Source: Silicimonas sp. | Lineage (GTDB): Bacteria > Pseudomonadota > Alphaproteobacteria > Rhodobacterales > Rhodobacteraceae | Direction of reading: 5' to 3' | Assembly (NCBI GenBank): GCA_022824315.1 | Contig: JAJEAC010000184.1 | Coordinates: forward strand, 1 to 43,005 | DNA: 43,005 bases | In this document: positions 6,361-14,398 of the stretch, one piece after another | Numbering within the stretch: position 1 is the first letter of the stretch | Layout: each line of letters opens with the position of its first letter | Made by a program: the position numbers and the translations under genes | Notes under the pieces: model-generated | Databases searched by the model: none | What the model was told of the DNA's origin: nothing | The model's input: only the letters and a program-made list of their open reading frames with translations

Positions 6361-8294
6361 TGGTTCGGAAAATGGCGGCAAGCTCCACAATCTCCGCAAA
6401 CCGGAAACGGCGCAGCCTGCGGCGCGGCATCTCCCTGATTGCCGCGGCGGCTCTCCTGGCGGTGTCGGCGATCATCATTGCTTACGCGGAATTCCGCGAA
6501 AGCCTGGTGAGCCGGAGATACGAGGCTGCATGGATCGAGGTCCAATCCGACTTGCTCGACACCATGCTGGATCTCTATCGCGAGCGATTGGGGGACATCG
6601 CAAGACAGGTTGTCCTGAATGCCGACATCGATGCGGCGCTGGAGCGCGACGTCTCGCGGAGTCTCGAAAGGGTGCTCGATCGCGCCCGGAACGTGTTGCC
6701 CGAACGGCCCGACTTCGCCGTGCTTTCCGCCTCGGGAGAGATCCTGGCCACCACCGGCGATGAGGCGGACCTTGTTGAATCCGGCGCGGTTCGGGAAAGA
6801 GCGACGGATGTCGTCCGAAACATCATCATTGCCTCGTCAAGCGGTTCTCCGGTCCTGGCGCATTACGCTCCGGTGCGGCGCGGTGACGCCACGGTTGCCC
6901 AGGTCGTCGCGCTTCTCGAGATCAGCGACGGCATCTCCAGCTTCTTCCCGGGGCTGAGCGGGCTGGCGTTCATGCCGTCGGCAGGTGGACTGCTTGGGCT
7001 CACCGGAGACGTGCCGGCCCTCGATTCCGCCCTTCCGGAAAGCGACGGGCAGGCGCGGCACCAGATTCTGTCCAGCGTGGATGGCAGGCGATTCGACGTG
7101 GCGACCTTGCCGCTCAGGGACGAAAACGGGAACTTGTCCGGCGAGTTCGTCTTCCTGAGGGACATCTCTGACGCTCTGGAGCGCGAGGAAGTTCTGGCCA
7201 CGCTGGCGTTTTCGACCGTGCTGGTCATAATTCTGCTTTCGCTCGGGCTTCTCGTGCAGGCGCTTCGCCTCGGTTTCCGGCCCTTGGGGGCCGTCGTGTA
7301 TTTGCTCGATGCCATGGCACGCGGTGAAACCGGCCTGCGCATGCGCAACGTCGAACCGCCCCCGGAGCCCGAGATTGACGTCGAAGGGGTGCCAGAGCGG
7401 TTTGCGTACCATAGCGTCGCCAGACAAGGCCAGAAGCCTGAGGCGTCGCCCTCGACGAGTCTCGCCCAACGGTCGGTTGCGGAAATTGATACGCTTCTTG
7501 ACACGGTGGAGCGGTTCCGTGCCAGTATCGACGCTCGCAATGCACTGATCGCCGTGCAGGAGCAGCTCGAGAGCGCAAGGCGCATCCAGCAATCGCTGCT
7601 TCCGGTGGACTTTGACCTGCATCCCGGTCTTGACTTCAGTGGTCGGATGCGTGCTGCCCAGGATGTCGGGGGGGACTTTTTCGACGCGTTTCCAGTGGAT
7701 GACGGTCGCGTCGCGGTCGTGATCGCGGACGTGTCCGGCAAGGGAATCGCCGCGGCGCTCTTCGCCGCGCAGGCGAGCGTCGTTCTGCGGTCACATTGCC
7801 AAACACCCGAAAACCTGCCCGAGCAGATACAGGCAGCGAACAACGCGCTCTGCCAGCGCAACCCTGAAGAGATGTTCCTGACCGCCATCGTGGCCTTCGT
7901 CACACCGGGAACGGGTGAGGTCGCCTTCGTTAACGCGGGTCACTGTCCGCCGATGATCGCCGGTGCCGACGGGAAGGTCAGGCTGGAGACGAGACCGCCC
8001 AATCTCGTGCTCGGTGTCCTTCCGGAGGTGGACTGGTCGCTGCATCACATGACCTTGAGTCCCGGGGAGAGCCTGCTCTTGCACAGTGACGGTTTCGACG
8101 AGGCGCAGACAATGGAAGGCGAGATACTGGGCCGGGACAGCGCCATGGAAATTTTTGGCAACGTGATCGGCGAGGCCGAGAGGCGAGATTGCGACGGTGT
8201 GTCGCAACGCATTCTTGAAGAGATCGACCAATTTGCCGGGGCCGCGCCGCAGGCCGACGACATCACGCTGATAACGATGAAGCTGGCTGACTGA
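6360..8294 (+). CDS. Membrane-anchored SpoIIE-type PP2C serine phosphatase
   Basis: 644 residues. It should dephosphorylate the STAS protein of this operon and so drive the partner switch. Order: basic N-terminus, membrane segment at about 24-42, extracytoplasmic domain at about 44-278, second membrane segment at about 280-302, HAMP-like or linker region at about 303-400, short coiled segment ending RRIQQSLLP (about 408-416), then the PP2C domain. Metal-binding motifs are DVGGDFFD (Asp435, Asp439), IADVSGKG (Asp457) and the final ADDITLITM. The start ATG at 6360 overlaps the preceding TGA by one base and follows a G-rich ribosome-binding site; an upstream GTG at 6321 is less likely. Last gene of the run. 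The periplasmic domain has no family I recognise. Confidence 0.92.
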   Translation: MVRKMAASSTISANRKRRSLRRGISLIAAAALLAVSAIIIAYAEFRESLVSRRYEAAWIEVQSDLLDTMLDLYRERLGDIARQVVLNADIDAALERDVSRSLERVLDRARNVLPERPDFAVLSASGEILATTGDEADLVESGAVRERATDVVRNIIIASSSGSPVLAHYAPVRRGDATVAQVVALLEISDGISSFFPGLSGLAFMPSAGGLLGLTGDVPALDSALPESDGQARHQILSSVDGRRFDVATLPLRDENGNLSGEFVFLRDISDALEREEVLATLAFSTVLVIILLSLGLLVQALRLGFRPLGAVVYLLDAMARGETGLRMRNVEPPPEPEIDVEGVPERFAYHSVARQGQKPEASPSTSLAQRSVAEIDTLLDTVERFRASIDARNALIAVQEQLESARRIQQSLLPVDFDLHPGLDFSGRMRAAQDVGGDFFDAFPVDDGRVAVVIADVSGKGIAAALFAAQASVVLRSHCQTPENLPEQIQAANNALCQRNPEEMFLTAIVAFVTPGTGEVAFVNAGHCPPMIAGADGKVRLETRPPNLVLGVLPEVDWSLHHMTLSPGESLLLHSDGFDEAQTMEGEILGRDSAMEIFGNVIGEAERRDCDGVSQRILEEIDQFAGAAPQADDITLITMKLAD

Positions 8295-8302
8295 GCGCGC
8301 GT

Positions 8303-8360
8303 ACCAGAGGCGCTCCATGCCATCAGTTCGCGGGGTCAGAGCCAGTGACGTGCCTCTGGT
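8303..8360 (+). terminator. Possible stem-loop after the partner-switching operon
   Basis: ACCAGAGGC at 8303-8311 pairs perfectly with GCCTCTGGT at 8352-8360, extended by G-T and C-G pairs, around a 36-base loop. It begins 8 bases after the phosphatase stop. There is no T-run, so it may be a processing or Rho-related structure, or an end of the neighbouring IS91-type relic. Confidence 0.35.
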
Positions 8361-8481
8361 CGGCTGGATGGGGTTTCGTGCATGAACCGTTCTGTAGGCA
8401 CGCGGCGTCACGCCGTGGTGCATTCGGAAGAGCTCGATCGGGTCACGGGTTGTCGGCAAATTCAAGTTTTGCACGCAACAT

Positions 8482-9222
8482 TTGGTGATCTATGTCAAGC
8501 CGCCGTTCCGGCGCCCGAAGCAAGTCTTCGAATATCTCTCTCGTTACACTCATCGAATTGCGATCGGCGACAGCCGCATTCTCGCCTTCGACGGCATGCA
8601 GGTCCGCATCCGGTGCCGAAAGCCGAAACGGCCTGGGCAGACCAAGCCCGGCTACGGCACCTTCACGCTCACGGCCGAGGAGTTCATCGATCGCTTCCTC
8701 CTGCATGTCCTTCCCGCCGGCATGCAGCGCATCTGCCATTTCGGCATCCTCGCCAACAACTGCCTTGCCGGAACGCTCCAACAGGCGCGCGATGCACTCG
8801 GTATCGCCGATCTTCCGGCTACGGACCAGATCTCCACCGACGGTGACAGCGACAGTGAAGACGACGATGTTGCGCCCGTTGCCTGCCCGCACTGTGGCGA
8901 CGTCCTCGGGAAGGTCGCCCCGATCCCCAAGCCGCAACGCCGCGCTTACAAGCCACGGGCACCGCGCCCCGTGCGTCACTGGCCGCGGGGGCAGTTCCTT
9001 GACAGCACGCAAGAGATCCACGCCGGTGCGAAAGAACCGAACAGTCCCGTTTGCGCCTGGCCAGAACAGGACGCCGGGTTCGGCGGAAAATGCGCTCCCA
9101 GTTTCCGTTCAGGAGATCATCATCCGCCGCCGCGGATGGCGGTCGTCCGTGGCCTCCACCGCCAGGATCCCAAGAATTTTTGTCCGACTGGTCACGTCGT
9201 GCCCAAAGGCATGTGTGGATAG
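8482..9222 (+). pseudogene. IS91-family transposase relic (C-terminal part only)
   Basis: The open frame begins abruptly with LVIYVKPPFRRPKQVFEYLSRYTHRIAI, an internal IS91 (Y2 transposase) sequence, and continues through FLLHVLPAGMQRICHFGILANN to a zinc-finger-like CPHCG near 8885-8900. The N-terminal DNA-binding part and much of the catalytic domain are missing, and there is no proper start (TTG at 8482 without a good ribosome-binding site). After about 8960 the translation no longer looks like a transposase; the frame simply runs on to 9222 and overlaps the end of the fic pseudogene. Probably inactive. IS91 ends could not be identified. Confidence 0.78.
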
Positions 9223-10351
9223 AGAAGGAGGAACCACCGTTCGGCAGCGTCGATTGGGAAGGCAAGCCGCAGAGGCGCACGGTGGTTGGCGGCAACGAGC
9301 TCCGCGGTTCGTGAGCGCCGCTGTTACCTTACGGGCAGCACGTTCCTCGTAGTTTGTCAGCATTGGAATCTTCGCGCGCTCCACCTGTCCAGCGAGTACG
9401 TCTCCCGCAGCACCATGAAGCTTTCTCGAGACGTTTTGCCCGCACTTCCTCTTCAACATGGATTTCGATGCGTCGAAGGAGATCTGCAGGATCTAACAGG
9501 TGTTCCATGAATGCTACCTGATCGATCGAGCGTTTGAGAAGGAACCTGCAAAACGAAAGAAGGCCGGATTGGGTGAGGTTTCCTCGCCCGTCACGATCTC
9601 CGTGGCGGGGATGATCCGATGCAGCGAGGCGGGACTTGTACTCCCTTTCTTCGCGGGCGAGCCCACGAGCTACGGACCAGAGACTTGTCCCGATCCCGAG
9701 TCTCTTGAGGAGCGCGTGCGACATCAAGCGTGCGACGCGACCGTTGCCATGCAGGAATGGGTGAATCCACAAGAAGCGATGGTGAACCGCCCCCACAGAC
9801 TGAATCTGGCTCAACTGGCTCAGTGGGGGCGATGTGTACGCTCTGTCGAAGCGCACCAGGAAACGCGGCACGTACGCATGAGACGGTGGCACGTGTCTGC
9901 CAACTGTGACGTTAAGTTGACGCAGTTGGCCGGGAACGACTTCATGGCGTTCGCCGGTGTCTTGATTTTCGACCCAAAGCATGTCGGACGGCAAGTGTTG
10001 GCGAAACTGCTGATGAAGCCAACGGGCATAGGCGGCAGAGGCGGGCAATGCGGCGGGGTCACGACCTTCGTCAATCAGCTTCTGGGTGTGGATGTGGGCC
10101 ACGGCTTCGAGTCGGAGATCACGTATTTTCTGTTCGCTCCAAAAGGCATCCGCCAAGGCGTGTTCAATGTCCTTGGTGTGGGCGCGGTGACCTTCGATGA
10201 GGTTTGAGTAGCAGCAGTTCATGGATCGCACGAGATTGCCGACCGACTGCTGGGGCATCGGATGAACTCGCTTCGCCAGACCGCAGGCGCTCTCCGCAAG
10301 TTCCAGTGCACTGTCCTCAAGCGAATGCAGCGCCGCCCCTTCCGGCAGCAT
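9192..10351 (-). pseudogene. Decayed Fic-family protein gene with several frameshifts
   Basis: Fic proteins transfer AMP or related groups to target proteins. The first ~310 codons from 10351 read as a class II Fic protein: inhibitory motif SNLIEG (S-x3-E-G), LWVENQDTGERHEVVPGQLR, and the active-site loop HPFLHGNGRVARL. The catalytic His codon (9761-9763) is intact, but the acidic residue expected after HPFL is His (CAT, 9749-9751). From about 9416 the frame is broken at about three places (near 9416, 9400 and 9305). Read across frames, the usual C-terminal winged-helix part continues: VLAGQVERAKIPML, ARKVTAALTNRG, then ELVAANHRAPLRLAFP and a stop at 9194-9192. The ORF alone ends early at 9329. 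Sequencing errors could mimic some shifts, but three shifts plus an active-site change beside an IS relic favour decay. Confidence 0.85.
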
Positions 10352-10997
10352 CGGTTACTTTCATTTCTGTCCGGTTTATGCCGGTTTGAATGCCGGTTTC
10401 CTGTCCATAAAAACAAAGGGATAAGTTGATATCTGATAAAATTCTGTGCCGGTAAGAGTGCCGATTCCAAGTTGCGGCCTTGGATCATGCAGAGGCAGGT
10501 TTCATTGCGCGGCGGGTCAATGCCCTGGAGCATGGACTCATGGAGGCACGTGTGGAATCCCGAAGAGTCCAGTGGACCATGTGAATTACAGATGTCCATG
10601 CCCTGTAGCTCAATGCCCTTCGAATACCAGCGGTAGACCCCCCCCTTGCTGCATGGGCACACGTCGGCGGACGAAAGTGGCTTCAGCCAATCACGATTCA
10701 CGTTGCACTCTGATGTTGTTCGAATCGGCTTGCACGAAGGGACTGTGCGTCGCCGTCGCGAGCATATTGGAGAAATCTACTGTGCGGTAAGGTCATTGCG
10801 CCTCGACATAAGTTTGAGTAATCCTGCGCGAACAAGTCTTGCGATGGCCAATTGATCACGTATCCGTGCCGGTTCCCAAACCTCAACGTGCCGATAGAAC
10901 AGGGTCCAAAGCTGATCGATTTTGCAACAGGCAACCTGCGGGCGAGGGTTGTGGGGCCTGTGCGGCACGACTTGTCAAACAAAGGAGAAAGCTTCAG
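10352..10997. other. Gene-poor region between fic pseudogene and TRAP operon
   Basis: About 645 bases. Small open frames on both strands have no recognisable content. Near 10368-10450 the unit TGCCGGT recurs (in TATGCCGGTTT, GAATGCCGGTTT and GTGCCGGTAAG) next to an A/T-rich stretch at about 10408-10445. The right end must hold the dctP promoter; the ribosome-binding site AAAGGAG is at 10981-10987. No promoter hexamers could be fixed. Confidence 0.45.
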
Positions 10998-11999
10998 ATG
11001 AAATACTACGCAGTCGCAGCAGCGGCCATGGCATTGGCAATTGGTGCACAGGCCGCCTTCGCCGCCTGTGACGATGGTGAGATCGTCGTCAAGTTCAGCC
11101 ACGTCACCAACACCGACAAGCACCCGAAGGGGATTGCCGCAACGCTTCTCGAAGAGCGCGTGAACGATGAAATGAACGGGAAGATGTGCATGGAGGTCTT
11201 CCCGAACTCCACGCTCTACAATGACGACAAGGTGCTTGAGGCGCTTCTCCAAGGCGACGTGCAGCTTGCCGCGCCCTCGCTGTCGAAGTTCGAGAACTTC
11301 ACGCGACAGTTCAGGCTGTTCGACCTGCCGTTCATGTTCAAGAACGTCGAGGCCGTGGATGCGTTCCAGGCGTCGGCGACCGGACAGGCCATGAAGGACT
11401 CGATGCAGCGTCGAGGTCTCCAGGGGCTGGCATTCTGGCACAACGGCATGAAGCAGATGTCGGCCAACGTGCCGCTTCTCGTGCCATCCGATGCCCAAGG
11501 GCTCAAGTTCCGGATCCAGGCGAGCGACGTCTTGCAGGCGCAGTTCGAAGCCATAGGCGCAAACCCGCAGAAGATGGCCTTCTCGGAAGTCTACGGAGCC
11601 CTGCAGCAGGGTGTCGTGGACGGCCAGGAAAATACCTGGTCGAACATCTATGGCCGGAAATTCTTCGAAGTCCAGGACGGTGTCACCGAGACCAATCACG
11701 GCATCATCGATTACCTGGTGGTCGCCTCGACGGATTGGCTTGACGGTCTGGATTCGAACGTGCGCGAGCAGTTTCTCCGCATCCTGAGGGAAGTTACCGA
11801 AACCCGCAACGGCGAGGCGTTTGCCGTCAACCAGCAGGCTCGTCAGGCAATTCTGGACGCTGGCGGGACGATCCGCGAACTGACGCCGGAGCAGCGCGCA
11901 GCCTGGGTTGATGCAATGCGTCCGGTTTGGGACAAGTTCTCGGATGATGTTCCGGCGGCACTGATCGACGCCGCCCAAGACATCAACATGAGCATGTAG
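10998..11999 (+). CDS. dctP: TRAP transporter substrate-binding protein DctP
   Basis: 333 residues; periplasmic receptor for a tripartite ATP-independent transporter, usually for organic acids. The Sec signal peptide MKYYAVAAAAMALAIGAQAAFA is followed by EIVVKFSHVTNTDKHPKG. FRIQASDVLQAQFEAIGANP contains the arginine that normally holds the substrate carboxylate, and GVVDGQENTWSNIYG is the family signature. The ATG at 10998 is chosen over upstream starts for its AAAGGAG site and because it begins a proper signal peptide. The permease genes follow after an unusually long gap. Substrate cannot be predicted from the sequence alone. Confidence 0.94.
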   Translation: MKYYAVAAAAMALAIGAQAAFAACDDGEIVVKFSHVTNTDKHPKGIAATLLEERVNDEMNGKMCMEVFPNSTLYNDDKVLEALLQGDVQLAAPSLSKFENFTRQFRLFDLPFMFKNVEAVDAFQASATGQAMKDSMQRRGLQGLAFWHNGMKQMSANVPLLVPSDAQGLKFRIQASDVLQAQFEAIGANPQKMAFSEVYGALQQGVVDGQENTWSNIYGRKFFEVQDGVTETNHGIIDYLVVASTDWLDGLDSNVREQFLRILREVTETRNGEAFAVNQQARQAILDAGGTIRELTPEQRAAWVDAMRPVWDKFSDDVPAALIDAAQDINMSM

Positions 12000-12007
12000 A
12001 ACCTGAT

Positions 12008-12032
12008 GCGGGCGGGCTCCGTGTTCGCCCGC
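12008..12032 (+). promoter_or_regulatory. Intercistronic hairpin after dctP
   Basis: GCGGGCG (12008-12014) and CGCCCGC (12026-12032) form a perfect 7-bp stem with an 11-base loop, 8 bases after the dctP stop. There is no T-run. In solute-binding protein operons such hairpins often protect or partially terminate the message so that the binding protein is made in excess; that role is inferred here. Confidence 0.5.
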
Positions 12033-12317
12033 AATCTCCTCTCGGAAAATTCAGAATGCGAGCGCCCGAGACGAGTCTCCGCCTCTGGTGCGCGTCCTCA
12101 GGCTGAGTCCGCGGCATTGATCCACGCCTCGCATCCAGTTCATGCCCGACCGGGGCCAGTCGTGGTTTCGGATGCTGGGACGACGCATTGCCGGACGACG
12201 CAGGCCAAGGGCAGTCCGCCCGACGCTTGAACCTTGTCGTGTTTGGGGCGCCTTGTTTGCGGGATGCAATCGAAGTCCGGTTCGGGTAGTGAACGTGGCA
12301 GAACGGGGACATTGGCA
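12033..12317 (+). other. Long dctP-dctQ intercistronic gap
   Basis: With the hairpin, 318 bases separate dctP from dctQ. No gene or RNA is recognisable. dctQ may have its own promoter here; none was certain. GGGGAC about 8 bases before the dctQ ATG is a plausible ribosome-binding site. Confidence 0.4.
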
Positions 12318-12983
12318 ATGCGTGCGAATTGGACGGATGCGATCGAGGAAACGCTGATTGCGGCGCTTCTGGGCCTGATGACCCTTTTGACATTTGCGAA
12401 CGTCATTGCCCGGTACGTGTTCAATTCGAACATCCTCTGGGCACTGGAGCTAACGGTTTTTGCCTTTGGCTGGCTCGTGCTGCTTGGCGCGTCCTACGCG
12501 GTCAAGAAGGGCATGCATCTGGGCGTCGACCTGGTCATCAATGCGGTGCAGCCGCGCACTCGCCGCGCCCTTGGCCTGGTTTCGGTCGCGTGTTGCATCG
12601 CGTTTGCATTCCTGCTCCTGAAAGGCGGCTACGACTACTGGGCGGTCTTTGCAGACCTGCCTCCAACCGAGGGGCGCTGGTTTCCCCTTGGTTTCCCAGA
12701 AACGTTCCGAAGCCAGTCCTTCTATGAGGTGAACGACATTCCACTGCCGGGCTTCTTGAGATTCGTCGAGGGCTGGCTGCTGTATCCGGGCGATCCTCCC
12801 TTCGAGAAAGTGCCGAAGGCCATCCCCTACATCGTGCTGCCCGTGTCCGCAGCGCTTCTGCTCTTTCGGTTCCTTCAGGCAGCGTGGCACATCTGGCACG
12901 GTAAGACCGACCGGCTGGTTGTCATTCACGAAATCGACGACGACATGGCGAAGATCCGTGCAGGTGAGAGGGAGAAGGAATAG
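12318..12983 (+). CDS. dctQ: TRAP transporter small permease subunit DctQ
   Basis: 221 residues. Starts MRANWTDAIEETLIAALLGLM and shows four membrane segments (about 13-34, 45-67, 86-106 and 172-193), with LVLLGASYAVKKGMHLGVDLV typical of DctQ. It joins DctM in the membrane part of the transporter. A long loop between segments 3 and 4 (about 107-170) is larger than in minimal DctQ proteins. The ATG at 12318 is chosen because the upstream GTG/TTG starts add a non-conserved basic leader. Its stop (TAG) overlaps the GTG start of dctM by one base, so translation is probably coupled. Confidence 0.9.
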   Translation: MRANWTDAIEETLIAALLGLMTLLTFANVIARYVFNSNILWALELTVFAFGWLVLLGASYAVKKGMHLGVDLVINAVQPRTRRALGLVSVACCIAFAFLLLKGGYDYWAVFADLPPTEGRWFPLGFPETFRSQSFYEVNDIPLPGFLRFVEGWLLYPGDPPFEKVPKAIPYIVLPVSAALLLFRFLQAAWHIWHGKTDRLVVIHEIDDDMAKIRAGEREKE

Positions 12984-14359
12984 TGGAGGTCGTCCTTCTG
13001 TTCTCGATGGTAATCGGGCTCCTCCTGCTCGGCGTTCCGATCGCGGTTGCTCTCGGACTGTCCTCGACACTGTTCCTGCTGATCTACTCGGAGAGTTCGC
13101 TTGCCTCCGTAGCGGGTACGCTATTCGAGGCCTTCGAGGGGCATTTCACGCTGCTTGCGATCCCGTTCTTCATTCTGGCGTCGGCGTTCATGACCACGGG
13201 TGGCGTCGCGCGCCGGATAATCCGGTTCTCGATCGCGTGCGTCGGGCACCTTCCAGGCGGCTTGGCGATCGCGGGTGTCTTCGCCTGCATGCTCTTTGCG
13301 GCGCTTTCGGGCTCTTCCCCTGCCACGGTTGTCGCAATCGGCACGATCGTGGTGGCCGGGATGCGTCAAGTCGGCTACTCGAAGGAATTTGCGGCAGGCG
13401 TGATCTGCAATGCAGGCACGCTTGGCATCTTGATTCCGCCGTCCATTGTCATGGTCGTCTATGCAGCGGCCGTCGAGGTCTCGGTGGGACGGATGTTTCT
13501 CGCCGGCGTCATTCCCGGCATAGTCGCGGGCCTCATGCTGATGGTCACGATTTACGTGATCGCCAGAGTCCGCAACCTGCCACGGGGCGACTGGAAGGGC
13601 TTTCGGGAGATCCTCGAGAGTGGACGCGAGGCTGGCTGGGGCCTGTTCCTCATACTCATCATTCTTGGCGGCATCTATGGCGGGGTCTTCACGCCAACCG
13701 AAGCCGCTGCAGTGGCGGCGGTCTACGCGTTCGTTGTCGCCTGCTTTGTCTATCGCGACATGGGTCCGCTCGCGACGGCATCGGAGGCAGCAAACATTCC
13801 GCTGTACCGCAAGCCAGCAGCCTTGATCACGGCATTCGTTCACCCGGACACCAGGCACACCCTCCTGGAAGCGGGGAAACTGACGATAACGCTGCTGTTC
13901 GTCATTGCGAACGCACTGCTGCTGAAGCACGTGCTGACCGACGAACAGATTCCTCAAGCCATTGCCGCCGCGATGCTGGACGTCGGCTACGGGCCAATCG
14001 CTTTCCTGATCATCGTGAACGTCATCTTGCTGATCGGCGGGCAGTTCATGGAGCCATCCGGTCTGCTCGTGATCGTTGCCCCCTTGATGTTCCCGATTGC
14101 CGTCGAGCTTGGAATCGATCCGATTCATCTGGGAATAGTCATGGTGGTCAACATGGAAATCGGCATGATCACGCCTCCCGTGGGGCTGAACCTGTTCGTG
14201 ACGTCGGGCGTTGCGGGTATGCCGATGATGGCAGTGGTGCGCGCCGCATTGCCGTTCCTGGCCGTGCTGGTCGCGTTCCTGATCCTGGTCACTTACGTGC
14301 CCTGGCTCAGCACCGTCCTGCCGAACACGTTCATGGGCCCGGAAATCATCACGAGGTAG
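12983..14359 (+). CDS. dctM: TRAP transporter large permease subunit DctM
   Basis: 458 residues, the sodium-coupled transport subunit, with about 12 membrane segments. Landmarks: LLLGVPIAVALGLSS, HFTLLAIPFFILASAFMTTGGVARRI, FAALSGSSPATVVAIGTIV, GTLGILIPPSIVMVVYA and GMITPPVGLNLFV, all typical of the DctM family. Start is GTG at 12983, overlapping the dctQ stop. Full length for the family. Last gene of the operon and convergent with glnE, whose stop lies 40 bases away. Confidence 0.94.
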   Translation: MEVVLLFSMVIGLLLLGVPIAVALGLSSTLFLLIYSESSLASVAGTLFEAFEGHFTLLAIPFFILASAFMTTGGVARRIIRFSIACVGHLPGGLAIAGVFACMLFAALSGSSPATVVAIGTIVVAGMRQVGYSKEFAAGVICNAGTLGILIPPSIVMVVYAAAVEVSVGRMFLAGVIPGIVAGLMLMVTIYVIARVRNLPRGDWKGFREILESGREAGWGLFLILIILGGIYGGVFTPTEAAAVAAVYAFVVACFVYRDMGPLATASEAANIPLYRKPAALITAFVHPDTRHTLLEAGKLTITLLFVIANALLLKHVLTDEQIPQAIAAAMLDVGYGPIAFLIIVNVILLIGGQFMEPSGLLVIVAPLMFPIAVELGIDPIHLGIVMVVNMEIGMITPPVGLNLFVTSGVAGMPMMAVVRAALPFLAVLVAFLILVTYVPWLSTVLPNTFMGPEIITR

Positions 14360-14382
14360 CGGCCTGGTCCGGCGTTCATTCC

Positions 14383-14397
14383 GCCTCGGAAAGAGGC
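14383..14397. terminator. Short hairpin between convergent dctM and glnE
   Basis: GCCTC-GGAAA-GAGGC forms a 5-bp stem with a 5-base loop in the 39-base gap between the two convergent stops. It could serve both strands; there is no T-tract, so support is limited. Confidence 0.35.
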
Positions 14398-14398
14398 C

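Noticed and set aside
9500-10207. Long open frame on the plus strand
   Set aside because: It lies opposite the fic gene, whose minus-strand translation has clear Fic motifs; the plus translation has none.
10370-10450. Repeated TGCCGGT units considered as a CRISPR or iteron array
   Set aside because: Units are too short, unevenly spaced and few; there are no unique spacers and no replication gene nearby.
10219-10701. 160-codon minus-strand frame upstream of the fic gene
   Set aside because: Cys- and Arg-rich translation with no known motif; it overlaps the Fic N-terminus in another frame, and composition is unlike the clear genes.
10698-11978. 426-codon open frame on the minus strand
   Set aside because: Antisense to dctP, which has a signal peptide, ribosome-binding site and family motifs. 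The minus frame is a by-product of GC-rich codon use.
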